The translations under genes were made by a program, and so were the position numbers. Positions 16,186 through 23,497 of a stretch of 39,097 bases of DNA are shown here, piece after piece. Below the pieces are notes generated by a model. It was not told where the DNA came from. It ran no database searches and saw only the letters and a program-made list of their open reading frames with translations. Position 1 is the stretch's first letter; each line of letters starts with the position of its first letter. The stretch comes from a virus. The stretch lies in the IMG/VR virus record IMGVR_UViG_3300046692_000120, positions 1 through 39,097 of that record; one strand, 5' to 3'.

Positions 16186-17838
16186 TTGAGTACCCCTGTC
16201 GACATGTGGCGCCCCGGTATGGACATTACCGGTGGTCGTCTTCAGTACATGCTTGAACGGCTGAACACGTCCAGCACGGTGAATGTGGAAACGTTCGGCG
16301 CCGTTGGTGACGGGATCACGGATGACACGCTGGCCATTCAGGCTGCCCTTGACCTGGCTAAGGCCAGCGGGGGTGGCCTGGTCCAGTTCACGCCGGGCAA
16401 GACGTACGCCGTTTCCACGTTCCTGGTTGTCTACGACTACACGACGGTATATGCCTACGGCGCCACCATTAAGGCCATCGGCAATACGGGTTTGCTGCGC
16501 AACTTCCTGGGTACCGAAGTGTTCTCGCTGTACGGCGGGCACTCGAATATTCAGGTGCTGGGCGGACGCTGGGACGGAAACGCGTTCAACGGTACGACCG
16601 GATCGGTCACGGCCGAGACGGACGTCATGAACTTCGTGCACGCGTCCAACATCACGGTGCGCGATGCCACGATTGAGAACACGTCGTCGGCGCATGCGCT
16701 GGAATTCAACGCAGTCGACGGCGGCAGGGCCCTTAACTGCCGGTTCCTCGGGTACAAGGACAATACGTCCGACTCCTCGCGGCAGTACAGCGAGGCGATA
16801 CAGATTGACATCAGCGCTAGCGGCTCTTCGAGCATTGGCGCATTCGATAACACGCCAAGTAAGAACATCCTGGTTGACGGGTGCGTATTCGGTTCATCCT
16901 CACGCACTGGATACTTCGGGCGCGCGATTGGTTCTCACACGCTGGCTTCCGGGCAGTACTACTACGGAATCCAGATTGTGAACAACCGGATTGACGGCAC
17001 GATTCAGGAAGGCATTCGCGGGTACGGGTGGCGTCGAGCCATCATCGCGAACAACATCCTGAACACTACGGGCAAGTCCGCCATCATGGTCACGACCCCG
17101 GATCCCGGTAGCGCCGGCTACAGCGCCAACCCACAGAACATCACCATTATCGGTAACACGATCACGCGCCCGAATGACTCCGGCATCCGAGTGCTTGGCT
17201 TTAGTGGTGCGACGTGCGACCAGGTGGCCATCACGGGTAACTCGATTCTGGGCAACTCTGCGGATAGCTCTAACGGCATTCATGTCGAGTACTGCTCGCG
17301 CCCTACGGTGAACGCCAACACGGTTTCAGCGATGAACGGGACTGGTATCTACAACAACCAGTCTGACGGCGGGTCCATCAACGGCAACACGGTCCGTAAC
17401 TCTGGCTCCAACGGCATCAACGTCACGGCGAGCACAGGCACAACGGTAAGCGGAAACAACGTCGACAGCACGGACACGAACCATTGCATTTTCGTTACGT
17501 CGTCGAATGACTTCCTGATCACGGGTAACCGGACGACCAATGCGGGCACTACTGCTGCTGCGTCTGCGGACAGTGCTGGCATTCGCCTCAGCACGGGCGC
17601 CTCGGATGGCATGGTGACCAACAACCGGATCATCAAGGGGACCACAATCAAGGGCATATCCCTGATCGATGGTCTCAGCGGTAGCACCATTGCGCTGAAC
17701 GATCTGACGGGTAACTCCTGGTCTGCCACCACAAGCAGCACGGCGGGCACTACTGCCGGTATGCGAATTGGTACGGCCACGGGTGTGTACACGTTCGGCG
17801 GGGGCACCACGGCGCCTGGTGACAACCTGATCAGCTAG
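16186..17838 (+). CDS. Right-handed beta-helix tailspike, putative depolymerase
   Basis: A 550-aa protein; TTG 16186 is set by AAGGAG 5 nt upstream. After a short tail-binding N-terminus comes VETFGAVGDGITDDTLAIQA (about residues 35-54), the signature that opens pectate-lyase/glycosyl-hydrolase 28-type beta-helices in tailspikes. The rest is made of Asn/Gly/Thr-rich coils with repeated NNxI, GNTI and GNSI turns to about residue 520. Such spikes bind and often cleave cell-surface polysaccharide. I cannot identify the catalytic residues, so enzyme activity is inferred. It ends the tail operon. Confidence 0.88.
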   Translation: MSTPVDMWRPGMDITGGRLQYMLERLNTSSTVNVETFGAVGDGITDDTLAIQAALDLAKASGGGLVQFTPGKTYAVSTFLVVYDYTTVYAYGATIKAIGNTGLLRNFLGTEVFSLYGGHSNIQVLGGRWDGNAFNGTTGSVTAETDVMNFVHASNITVRDATIENTSSAHALEFNAVDGGRALNCRFLGYKDNTSDSSRQYSEAIQIDISASGSSSIGAFDNTPSKNILVDGCVFGSSSRTGYFGRAIGSHTLASGQYYYGIQIVNNRIDGTIQEGIRGYGWRRAIIANNILNTTGKSAIMVTTPDPGSAGYSANPQNITIIGNTITRPNDSGIRVLGFSGATCDQVAITGNSILGNSADSSNGIHVEYCSRPTVNANTVSAMNGTGIYNNQSDGGSINGNTVRNSGSNGINVTASTGTTVSGNNVDSTDTNHCIFVTSSNDFLITGNRTTNAGTTAAASADSAGIRLSTGASDGMVTNNRIIKGTTIKGISLIDGLSGSTIALNDLTGNSWSATTSSTAGTTAGMRIGTATGVYTFGGGTTAPGDNLIS

Positions 17839-17839
17839 G

Positions 17840-17861
17840 CACATACCGATTTCGGTAGGTG
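17840..17861. promoter_or_regulatory. Operator palindrome (TACCGA-TT-TCGGTA)
   Basis: A 22-bp inverted repeat with arms CACATACCGA and TCGGTAGGTG and one mismatch, immediately after the tailspike stop. It belongs to a family of at least seven full sites in this genome and abuts the promoter-like motif at 17867. Confidence 0.65.
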
Positions 17862-17912
17862 GCCGAGGTAACCCACTCGCTAGAAACCTGAGTGTGGTCT
17901 GCCTCGGCCACC
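17858..17912. promoter_or_regulatory. 11-bp inverted repeat enclosing the lysis promoter
   Basis: GGTGGCCGAGG (17858-17868) is the exact complement of CCTCGGCCACC (17902-17912). The 33-bp interior holds most of the 17-bp promoter-like motif. As RNA this is a strong hairpin without a U-tract; as DNA it could be a protein-binding dyad. It is the only promoter copy with this arrangement. Confidence 0.5.
17867..17883 (+). promoter_or_regulatory. Phage promoter-like motif, copy 1 (lysis genes)
   Basis: GGTAACCCACTCGCTAG, one mismatch from the consensus GGTAACCGACTCGCTAG. It ends 47 nt before the endolysin start and lies in the only gap between tail and lysis genes. Confidence 0.6.
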
Positions 17913-17930
17913 GTTACATGAAGGGACCTT

Positions 17931-18767
17931 ATGGGTACCGTTTGGATTTCCGGCGCTGAGCGTCTCGGGGATGGCGTCATTGGTGGCGACATGGATACTC
18001 CGGGCAAGCCACCGCGCGCCGTCTGGCATTCGACTGAGTCCAGCGCCGGTGATGCTGCGTTCAATGCCGTGGCCAAGGTGCTGATCGCCAACGCCGACGA
18101 GCCGCACATCTTGTACGATCCGACCACTGACAGGCTCGGCCAGTTCGGTCCGCTGAACAAGTCCGCCCGCGCTCTGCGGAATGATGGCGCGACGCGCACA
18201 AACCGCACGGGCAAGGTGTGCATCCAAATTGAGGTACTGGCTCGCGCTGGAACGCCGTTTACGGGCTACTGGAAGCCTGGCAAGAACTTCCGTGCGCTCA
18301 TGGCGGCTATCCGCTCCTGGGGCGTGCCGGACGTCTTTCCGCTCCCGCTCGCTGGCGCCTATGGGGATGGTGTCCGAACACGCAGTGTCTGGCTCGACAC
18401 CCCTGGGCACTACGGGCACTGCAATGTGCCTGGCAATGACCATTGGGACCCGGGCAAGATCAGCCCTGCGAAGCTCTTCGCTGCTGCGCCTGTGGCTTCG
18501 CCGGCGCCGACTGTCAGCTACGTGCCGTTCCCTGGTGCCGGTTGGTTCAAGCGTGGCCGGAAGTCTCCGATCGTGCTGGCCATGCGCAAGCGGCTGATCG
18601 CTGTGGGCTGCAACCGTTACAAGTCGTCGAGCAACCCGGACACCATTGGGCAGGGCGATATCGACTCGTACGAGGCTTGGCAGCGCAAGTGCGGCTACAC
18701 AGGTGCGGCAGCCGAGTGGCCCCCTGGTAAGACCACGTGGGACAAGCTCAAGGTGCCGAAGAGCTAA
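17931..18767 (+). CDS. Endolysin: amidase-like domain plus peptidoglycan-binding domain
   Basis: A 278-aa protein. The N-terminal domain (about residues 1-180) looks like an N-acetylmuramoyl-L-alanine amidase of the PGRP/amidase_2 type: AVWHSTESS supplies the first zinc His, NRTGKVCIQIEV the central strand, and GHYGHCNVPGNDHWDPGKI the second metal-binding and catalytic part. A Pro/Ala linker leads to a C-terminal domain (about 195-278) of the type seen in Streptomyces phage lysins, with LAMRKRLIAVGCNRY and DIDSYEAWQRKCGYTG. No signal peptide is seen, so release should need a holin. RBS AAGGGA precedes ATG 17931. Confidence 0.87.
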   Translation: MGTVWISGAERLGDGVIGGDMDTPGKPPRAVWHSTESSAGDAAFNAVAKVLIANADEPHILYDPTTDRLGQFGPLNKSARALRNDGATRTNRTGKVCIQIEVLARAGTPFTGYWKPGKNFRALMAAIRSWGVPDVFPLPLAGAYGDGVRTRSVWLDTPGHYGHCNVPGNDHWDPGKISPAKLFAAAPVASPAPTVSYVPFPGAGWFKRGRKSPIVLAMRKRLIAVGCNRYKSSSNPDTIGQGDIDSYEAWQRKCGYTGAAAEWPPGKTTWDKLKVPKS

Positions 18768-18772
18768 CCCCT

Positions 18773-19015
18773 ATGGCGGACCAGCGAGACCCCCTAGGAG
18801 TGACCATCAGCGCGCGCGAAATCTATGACCAGATCGTTGGTCTGCGGGATGACGTGCGTTCACTGGTCCAGTCAAATGCAGCCGTGACCGAGACACTCGC
18901 TGATCATGAGACTCGGTTGCGCAACGTCGAGCGCTGGAAGTACGCCGTACCGACAGCCACCGTGGGCGCCATTGTGAGCGCCGGAATCACCATTGCCAAG
19001 GCCATTGGAGGCTAA
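18773..19015 (+). CDS. Small membrane protein, holin candidate A
   Basis: An 80-aa protein immediately after the endolysin; ATG 18773 has only a weak upstream ribosome site (GAAGAG). The first 55 residues are charged and helical with a coiled-coil look (IYDQIVGLRDDVRSLVQSN, LADHETRLRNVERWK). A single hydrophobic segment follows at about 58-76 (VPTATVGAIVSAGITIAKA). One C-terminal membrane helix after a coiled coil is common in lysis-cassette proteins of actinophages. It pairs with the next gene. Confidence 0.7.
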   Translation: MADQRDPLGVTISAREIYDQIVGLRDDVRSLVQSNAAVTETLADHETRLRNVERWKYAVPTATVGAIVSAGITIAKAIGG

Positions 19016-19204
19016 ATGGGCGAGCATAACTCCGGGATAAAGTCCTGGGGTGCGAAGCTAGTCGACGGCGGGAAGTGGGCTTGGGCCCATCGGCGCAAGA
19101 TTGCTTCGGCCATCGTCGTTGCGTTGCCGTTTGCGTCGCGTTACGTGCCTGACTTCCCGTCTGCTGAGATCATGGCCATTCTGCGCGCGTTCCTCGGCGC
19201 CTAG
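19016..19204 (+). CDS. Small membrane protein, holin candidate B
   Basis: A 62-aa protein starting right after the previous stop. A basic Trp-rich stretch (GGKWAWAHRRK) precedes a hydrophobic helix (IASAIVVALPFASRYV, about residues 30-45) and a second weaker one at the C-terminus. Size and place beside the endolysin suggest a holin or a holin partner; which of the two genes forms the hole cannot be told from sequence. Its stop TAG overlaps the first base of promoter-like motif copy 2. Confidence 0.68.
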   Translation: MGEHNSGIKSWGAKLVDGGKWAWAHRRKIASAIVVALPFASRYVPDFPSAEIMAILRAFLGA

Positions 19205-19220
19205 GTAACCGACTCGCTAG
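19204..19220 (+). promoter_or_regulatory. Phage promoter-like motif, copy 2 (dNMP kinase)
   Basis: An exact GGTAACCGACTCGCTAG, ending 32 nt before the dNMP kinase start. Confidence 0.65.
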
Positions 19221-19252
19221 CACTCTCTCAGGAACACACCTGGGGAGGGCTC

Positions 19253-19822
19253 ATGTACAACATCGGGCTTATCGGCAAGGCGCGTAGCGGCAAAGACACT
19301 GCGGCTCTGCACCTGGTGCGCACCCGCGCATACACCCGGCTCGCATTCGCTGACCCGCTCAAGGAAATGGCGCTGTCCATAGACCCTCTGATTCCCAGCG
19401 TCGAGCGCATTCACGTGCGCCTGTCCACGCTCATCCGTGACGTTGGCTGGGAATACGCAAAGGACACGTACCCGGAAGTGCGGCGCATTCTCCAGCATAC
19501 GGGCCAGACCGTGCGTGAGTACGACGATGAGTTTTGGCTTACGGCCATGCGCCGGAAGCTCAACAACGCTGAGGCATGGAACCTGCCCGTGGTCGTGTCT
19601 GACGTCCGGTACCCGAATGAGGCAGACATGTTGCGCTCGCGTGGCTTCCGCCTGGTCCGTATCGTCCGGCCCAACCCGATCACGGGGACGGTCCTCCCGC
19701 CTGCGTCTGCTGCTGCCCGGCATGCCAGCGAAACGGCGCTCGATGGCTTCGCCGCTGATATGGCGATCACCAACGCTGGCACGGTAACCGACTTGTATGA
19801 AGAGCTAGCGGCGCAGCTCTGA
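19253..19822 (+). CDS. Deoxynucleoside monophosphate kinase
   Basis: A 189-aa P-loop kinase. The Walker A motif GKARSGKDT is at residues 8-16, followed by LAFADPLKEMALSIDPLI, the nucleotide-binding region of phage dNMP kinases, and VVVSDVRYPNEADMLRSRG, the typical Walker B/D-V-R segment. It phosphorylates dNMPs to raise dNTP pools for phage replication, together with ThyX and dCMP deaminase encoded downstream. It is a single-gene unit: promoter-like motif before, strong terminator after. Confidence 0.9.
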   Translation: MYNIGLIGKARSGKDTAALHLVRTRAYTRLAFADPLKEMALSIDPLIPSVERIHVRLSTLIRDVGWEYAKDTYPEVRRILQHTGQTVREYDDEFWLTAMRRKLNNAEAWNLPVVVSDVRYPNEADMLRSRGFRLVRIVRPNPITGTVLPPASAAARHASETALDGFAADMAITNAGTVTDLYEELAAQL

Positions 19823-19825
19823 CTG

Positions 19826-19863
19826 AAACCCCCTGGTGGCTTCGGCCACTGGGGGGTTTTCTG
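19826..19863 (+). terminator. Rho-independent terminator after dNMP kinase
   Basis: A 15-bp stem (19826-19840 with 19845-19859, including G-U pairs) closed by a TTCG loop and followed by a T-tract. It is a canonical intrinsic terminator that separates the kinase gene from the next unit. Confidence 0.9.
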
Positions 19864-19871
19864 CGTTCGGG

Positions 19872-19893
19872 CACCTACCAATTTCGGTATGTG
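19872..19893. promoter_or_regulatory. Operator palindrome upstream of a host-type promoter
   Basis: Arms CACCTACCAA and TTCGGTATGTG-like with two mismatches from the family consensus. It ends 1 bp before the -35 hexamer of the promoter at 19895, so a bound protein would block or touch RNA polymerase there. Confidence 0.6.
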
Positions 19894-19894
19894 C

Positions 19895-19924
19895 TTGCAC
19901 CGGCCAAGATCACTGTGCTTAACT
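19895..19924 (+). promoter_or_regulatory. Host-type promoter TTGCAC-N18-TTAACT
   Basis: TTGCAC (19895-19900) and TTAACT (19919-19924) are separated by 18 bp, acceptable for the housekeeping sigma of Streptomyces. The predicted transcript start is about 28 nt before the GGAGG-preceded ATG 19960. It follows a terminator and an operator palindrome. Not tested. Confidence 0.45.
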
Positions 19925-19959
19925 TGGTCCCGCAAGCACGACGGAGGGGGGCAGGAAAC

Positions 19960-21198
19960 ATGCCGAAGCGAGGCGAGCGTCACCCGTGGCGTCTCACGTA
20001 CCAGTACGGAACACAGGACAAGCCAAGTAGCAACTCATACTTTTCGCAGGGCGAGGCGGAGCGCAGGGCCGGCGAGATGCTGGGCACTGCACCCCTGCGC
20101 GGCACGTCTGTTGCGCTGACGATAACGAACCGAGACACTGGCGAAAGCTACACTTACCCGCAGGGAGAGATCATGACGGACCGTAACGACGTGACTACCG
20201 AGGCTGGCGCCCAGGTCATCGAGCAGATTGACGCCAACATTGAGCGCGCCCGGTCGCTCACTGACGCCGAGGCGCTCTCGGAACTCAAGGAAGAGACCGA
20301 GACGTTGATCTCTTCGCTATCCGGCAAGGGTTCCATCAAGGTCAAGACCGACAAGCGCGCTGCGTTCACCGAGGCTGCGGACACCATGCCCGAGGACGTC
20401 AGCACTGCGGTTGAGGTCAAGGCCAAGCCCGCTGAGGGTGTCGTGGTCAAGACGTGGGACCAGTACGAGGGTGTCAAGGAACTCGTCACTATGGGTGCGG
20501 AAAAGGTTGCGGAGGGTGTCCGCCTGCACCGCAAGACTTCCGACCTGGCCAAGGAAGTTGCGGCTGTCACATTCGACATGTGGGTGCGCATCCCCAACAA
20601 GGACGGGATCCCGGACATCAAGGGGAACAGCGACCAGGCCAAGAAAGCTGCTGGCGAGATGTACCGCCTGGCCGGCGAGGGCTTCGAGCACAACTTCGAG
20701 AATGAGAACGCGCTCGAAAAGTTGCAGCGCTCCGTCCAGATGCACCGTACGGACGTTCGGGCCAATTGGCTGCGTGAGCTGAATGAGGACACGACGGACG
20801 GTGCGGAGGCTCGTGCGCTGTACGGCGAGAGGCTCAACGCCAAGCCCGAGGACATGGACGTCTCTGAGTTCGTCGCCACCAAGCTGTACGAGTCGCCGGC
20901 CATGCTCAAGGGTGAGGGCGAGAAGCAGCTTGAGCGCTACCACGCCAAGCAGAAAGCCAAGGCTCTGGCGTCCGGCGAGACCACCGCCGAGGTTGAGGGC
21001 GCGAGCAAGGGGGAGGCGGCTGAGACGACGACCCCGGATGAGCGCGTGGAAGCCATCGTTAAGCGGCTCAAGGCGGATGTCCACCGGGCCAAGCCCGAGG
21101 ACTTCGAAGCTGCCAGCGAGGAGACGCGGAAGTCTGCGCGCGAAGAGCTTGAGATCCTGTACCAGGCTGTCAAGGACATGATCACGGCCACGCTCTAG
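19960..21198 (+). CDS. Acidic helical protein, unknown function
   Basis: A 412-aa protein of no family I recognise. ATG 19960 is preceded by GGAGGGGGGCAGG. A second ATG at 20173, behind AGGGAGAG in the same frame, would give 341 aa, so two products are possible. Residues 1-70 are basic and polar (MPKRGERHPWRLTYQYG). The remainder is Glu/Lys/Ala-rich and mostly helical with likely coiled coils (QVIEQIDANIERARSLTDAE; VEAIVKRLKADVHRAKPEDF near the end). It is alone between an operator-controlled promoter and a GC-rich hairpin, and so may be made early. Scaffold-like or DNA-associated roles are possible but unsupported. Confidence 0.8.
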   Translation: MPKRGERHPWRLTYQYGTQDKPSSNSYFSQGEAERRAGEMLGTAPLRGTSVALTITNRDTGESYTYPQGEIMTDRNDVTTEAGAQVIEQIDANIERARSLTDAEALSELKEETETLISSLSGKGSIKVKTDKRAAFTEAADTMPEDVSTAVEVKAKPAEGVVVKTWDQYEGVKELVTMGAEKVAEGVRLHRKTSDLAKEVAAVTFDMWVRIPNKDGIPDIKGNSDQAKKAAGEMYRLAGEGFEHNFENENALEKLQRSVQMHRTDVRANWLRELNEDTTDGAEARALYGERLNAKPEDMDVSEFVATKLYESPAMLKGEGEKQLERYHAKQKAKALASGETTAEVEGASKGEAAETTTPDERVEAIVKRLKADVHRAKPEDFEAASEETRKSAREELEILYQAVKDMITATL

Positions 21199-21210
21199 CT
21201 AACACCAGTG

Positions 21211-21238
21211 GGGGGCCCTGGGGAGACCTGGGGCCCCC
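21211..21238 (+). terminator. GC-rich hairpin, likely terminator
   Basis: GGGGGCCC (21211-21218) pairs with GGGCCCCC (21231-21238) around a 12-nt loop, just after the preceding gene. There is no T-tract, as is common for hairpin terminators in high-GC actinomycetes. Confidence 0.6.
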
Positions 21239-21369
21239 GCTCGCAGCCTTCCAGCCCCATTGGACCCCCGTGGACCGGTGGGGCTTTCGCATGCCCACAG
21301 ACGGCCGTACAGAGGCGAGTGACGAACAGCGCGCAGTCTGACAGCGCAAAACCCTCTCTGATCAGCAAG

Positions 21370-21463
21370 AAGTGACGAAGTGACGATTTGATACCCACTC
21401 TCAATACCTCTATAGGTTTCTAAGGGGATTCCGAGACTCACCCTTCGTTCGTCACTTCGTCAC
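21370..21463. repeat. 94-bp exact repeat, copy 1, with 13-bp inverted ends
   Basis: Identical over 94 bp to 38399-38492. It starts with GTGACGAAGTGAC and ends with GTCACTTCGTCAC, perfect inverted repeats of each other. The interior is AT-rich. Here it ends 2 bp before promoter-like motif copy 3. It encodes nothing. Candidate roles are origin, partition-like site or activator site. Confidence 0.9.
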
Positions 21464-21465
21464 CA

Positions 21466-21482
21466 GGTAACCGACCCGCTAG
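21466..21482 (+). promoter_or_regulatory. Phage promoter-like motif, copy 3 (exonuclease)
   Basis: GGTAACCGACCCGCTAG, one mismatch from consensus, ending 37 nt before GTG 21520 of the exonuclease. Confidence 0.62.
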
Positions 21483-21519
21483 CACACCTTCGAGACACCA
21501 ACCGAAGGGAAGTGCCTAA

Positions 21520-22362
21520 GTGGGCATCCGAACTATTCAGCGATCCGGAAGTCGCTTCTACTTCAACGAAGCGTTCCCCGATATCAAATACCCGGGCGTG
21601 ACGTCCGTCGTCGGCATGCTCCCGAAGCCATTCCTCGCGTTCTGGCAGGCGAAGATGGTTGCGGAGCTGGCCGTTGACTCCCTGCCGTTCATCGAGCAGA
21701 TGGCTGAGCGGGACAGGGACGGCGCGGTGCAGTACCTCAAGGGCGCTGCGAACCGGTACACCAAGACTCGCGCTTCGGTCGGCTCGCAGGCGCACGACCT
21801 GTTTGAGCGGATGATCCGTGGCCAGTACATCGGCCGAGTGCATCCGGACATGGTTCCGTATCAGCGCCACTTCGGCGCGTTCCTTGACGGCGTTCAGCCT
21901 GAGCTTGTGCGCGCTGAGGATGTGGCCTGGTCGGACGAGCACCAGTACGCCGGATCCTTCGATGGCATCTTGCGCCTGCGGCTCGACGAGAACGGCAAGC
22001 CTGATCCCACTGGCGAGCCTGCCCTTGTGATGGCGGACTGGAAGACGAGCAAGAGCACCTACCCGGACGTGGCGCTACAGATGAGCGCTTACGCCCACGC
22101 TGAGTTCATCATCGCCCCGGACGGTTCGCGCGAAGAGATGCCGGACTTTGACGGCGCCGTGGTACTGCACATCACTGACGAACAGGCAGCGTTTAAGCCT
22201 GTACGCATCGCTGATGAGAACGGGCAGGAAGACGTGTTTGCTCACTTCCTGCACCTGCGCCGGACGTTCGAATGGGTCCAGCGGACGAGTAAGACCGTGC
22301 TGGGCGATCCGATTTGGACCACGGGCGGAAGCCTGGTGACCGGCACTCAGCGGAGGGCGTGA
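21520..22362 (+). CDS. PD-(D/E)XK exonuclease, RecB/Cas4-like
   Basis: A 280-aa nuclease starting at GTG 21520 after GAAGGGAA. The start (FNEAFPDIKYPGVTSVVGMLPKP) is typical of phage RecB-type exonucleases. The active-site core is visible: GSFDG (Asp148), then VMADWKTSK with Asp173 and Lys175 as the D-x-K, then QMSAYAHAEF (Gln187, Tyr192), the QxxxY motif of RecB-like nucleases. It probably processes DNA ends for recombination-dependent replication. I see no Cas4-type C-terminal cysteine cluster. Confidence 0.87.
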   Translation: MGIRTIQRSGSRFYFNEAFPDIKYPGVTSVVGMLPKPFLAFWQAKMVAELAVDSLPFIEQMAERDRDGAVQYLKGAANRYTKTRASVGSQAHDLFERMIRGQYIGRVHPDMVPYQRHFGAFLDGVQPELVRAEDVAWSDEHQYAGSFDGILRLRLDENGKPDPTGEPALVMADWKTSKSTYPDVALQMSAYAHAEFIIAPDGSREEMPDFDGAVVLHITDEQAAFKPVRIADENGQEDVFAHFLHLRRTFEWVQRTSKTVLGDPIWTTGGSLVTGTQRRA

Positions 22363-22366
22363 GCGC

Positions 22367-22543
22367 ATGCGCGCGTACCGGAAGAGCACAAGCCACCCGT
22401 ACTGCGTCTACCTGACATCGGAAGAGGGGGCACGGCTCCTTAACGAAATGGTGACCGCCGACCCTGAGTTGTTTCCGACCGTCAGCACCCTGTACCGCAA
22501 GCTGAACTCCGTGTACGGCGCCAAGGAAGGGAAGCGCGCATGA
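22367..22543 (+). CDS. Small protein, 58 aa, unknown
   Basis: A 58-aa basic protein beginning MRAYRKSTSHPYCVYLTSEE. GGAGG (22352-22356) overlaps the end of the exonuclease gene, 10 nt before ATG 22367. It looks helical in the middle (EEGARLLNEMVTADPELFPT) with a Lys/Arg-rich end. No family recognised. Its stop overlaps the next ATG (ATGA), so it is translated with its neighbours. Confidence 0.65.
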   Translation: MRAYRKSTSHPYCVYLTSEEGARLLNEMVTADPELFPTVSTLYRKLNSVYGAKEGKRA

Positions 22544-22605
22544 GCGGCCCTAACTGCCTGTGTAACCCCCAGAAGCCCGGTCTCTGCCCGCGCTGTCAGG
22601 GCTAG
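22540..22605 (+). CDS. 21-residue four-cysteine micropeptide
   Basis: A tiny frame starting at ATG 22540, overlapping the previous stop by 4 nt, and ending at TAG 22605. The product has a CLC pair and a CPRC pair spaced like a minimal zinc knuckle. The stop overlaps the first base of promoter-like motif copy 4. The tight coupling and Cys spacing argue for a real peptide, but its size makes this uncertain. Confidence 0.5.
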   Translation: MSGPNCLCNPQKPGLCPRCQG

Positions 22606-22621
22606 GTAACCGACTCGCTAG
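22605..22621 (+). promoter_or_regulatory. Phage promoter-like motif, copy 4 (RDF)
   Basis: An exact GGTAACCGACTCGCTAG ending 45 nt before the chosen RDF start at 22667. Confidence 0.65.
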
Positions 22622-22666
22622 CGACACAACGAAGGGGGAGAGGGCGGCTGGATCGGAGTGTGCGTC

Positions 22667-23485
22667 ATGTCCCTGTGGGACGACGTGGCCGAGTCCCTGC
22701 CCCTCCCCGTTCCACCTTCACAGTCTTGCGCGCTCGCGCATTCACAGAACGGTTCGCCCATGGCCCTGCGCATTTTCGACACTGACCCTGATGCCAAGCC
22801 CAAGCCCAAGCCCAAGACCACGTACGAGCGCCCCGTGTATCAGTTCCGGTCCGGGATGCAGGTTTGGAACCCTGACAAGCGGAAGAATGAGCCTGTCTCT
22901 CTCGCTGCTTGGCGGGTGCTGACTGACGATCCGTCGGTTGCGCAGGGCATAGCGGAGCTGCTCGGCGGCATCCCGGAGGAGTATGACGCCACGAAGGCTA
23001 TGAACCTTCACGTGCTCACTGAGTCGCCGGCGGTTGAGATCGTCATTGCGGGATCCCGCGCCATTGAGGACAAGCTCATTCTCTGGGGCGTTGGTGGCCC
23101 CGCCCATGAGTGCGACGGTGAGTTCTCTCTGCTGCCGGACGACAAGGGCGAGCCCTGCGGTTGCCCGCGCACCATGGCCGAGCGGAAGGATCTGGCGAAG
23201 CGCCGGCCGCCCAAGGGTCCCTCTCCGTCCATCAACGTCACGTTCCGCCTCGCTGGCGCCGGTTATGAGCTGGGCGCCGGAAAGCTCATCGCTACGGCAT
23301 GGTCGCTGGCTGAGGTGATCCATGAAGTCAAGGATGCGCTTGACGCTGTAGACGGAGAAGCGCTCTGCCGTCTGGAGTTGGAGCACGTCCAGTACACCAA
23401 CAAGGCTGGCATTGACGTCAGCTACCGCAAGCCCGTGATCACGGTGCTCGGTAGCTACAACGATGCGATCGCCGAAGAGCGCTAG
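22667..23485 (+). CDS. Recombination directionality factor, phiC31 gp3-like
   Basis: A 272-aa protein. From residue 32 it follows the phiC31 gp3 family pattern: MALRIFDTDPDAKPKPKPK, VYQFRSGMQVW, LAAWRVLTDDPSVAQGIAELLGG, a Cys-containing HECDGEFSLLPDDKGEPCGC, and the conserved end VSYRKPVITVLGSYNDAIAE. Gp3 binds the serine integrase and switches it from integration to excision. GGAG at 22655-22658 favours ATG 22667, which adds 31 residues before the family's usual start at 22760. It lies 14 kb from the integrase, as in phiC31, and is under a phage-type promoter, in keeping with expression on induction. Confidence 0.85.
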   Translation: MSLWDDVAESLPLPVPPSQSCALAHSQNGSPMALRIFDTDPDAKPKPKPKTTYERPVYQFRSGMQVWNPDKRKNEPVSLAAWRVLTDDPSVAQGIAELLGGIPEEYDATKAMNLHVLTESPAVEIVIAGSRAIEDKLILWGVGGPAHECDGEFSLLPDDKGEPCGCPRTMAERKDLAKRRPPKGPSPSINVTFRLAGAGYELGAGKLIATAWSLAEVIHEVKDALDAVDGEALCRLELEHVQYTNKAGIDVSYRKPVITVLGSYNDAIAEER

Positions 23486-23497
23486 GGGCGCTGATCC

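Larger units (their letters stand above)
21199..21519. other. 321-bp non-coding regulatory gap
   Basis: There is no gene here. It contains, in order, a GC-rich hairpin (21211-21238), a stretch with GTGACGAA-type words, the first copy of the 94-bp repeat (21370-21463) and promoter-like motif copy 3 (21466-21482). The part around the repeat is clearly more AT-rich than its surroundings. As the gap precedes the exonuclease-to-primase replication block, it is a reasonable place for a replication origin. Confidence 0.55.

Noticed and set aside
15820-16695. 291-codon minus-strand open frame across the minor tail/tailspike border
   Set aside because: It spans two well-supported plus-strand genes, has no ribosome site and an Arg/Val/His-rich composition typical of a shadow frame.
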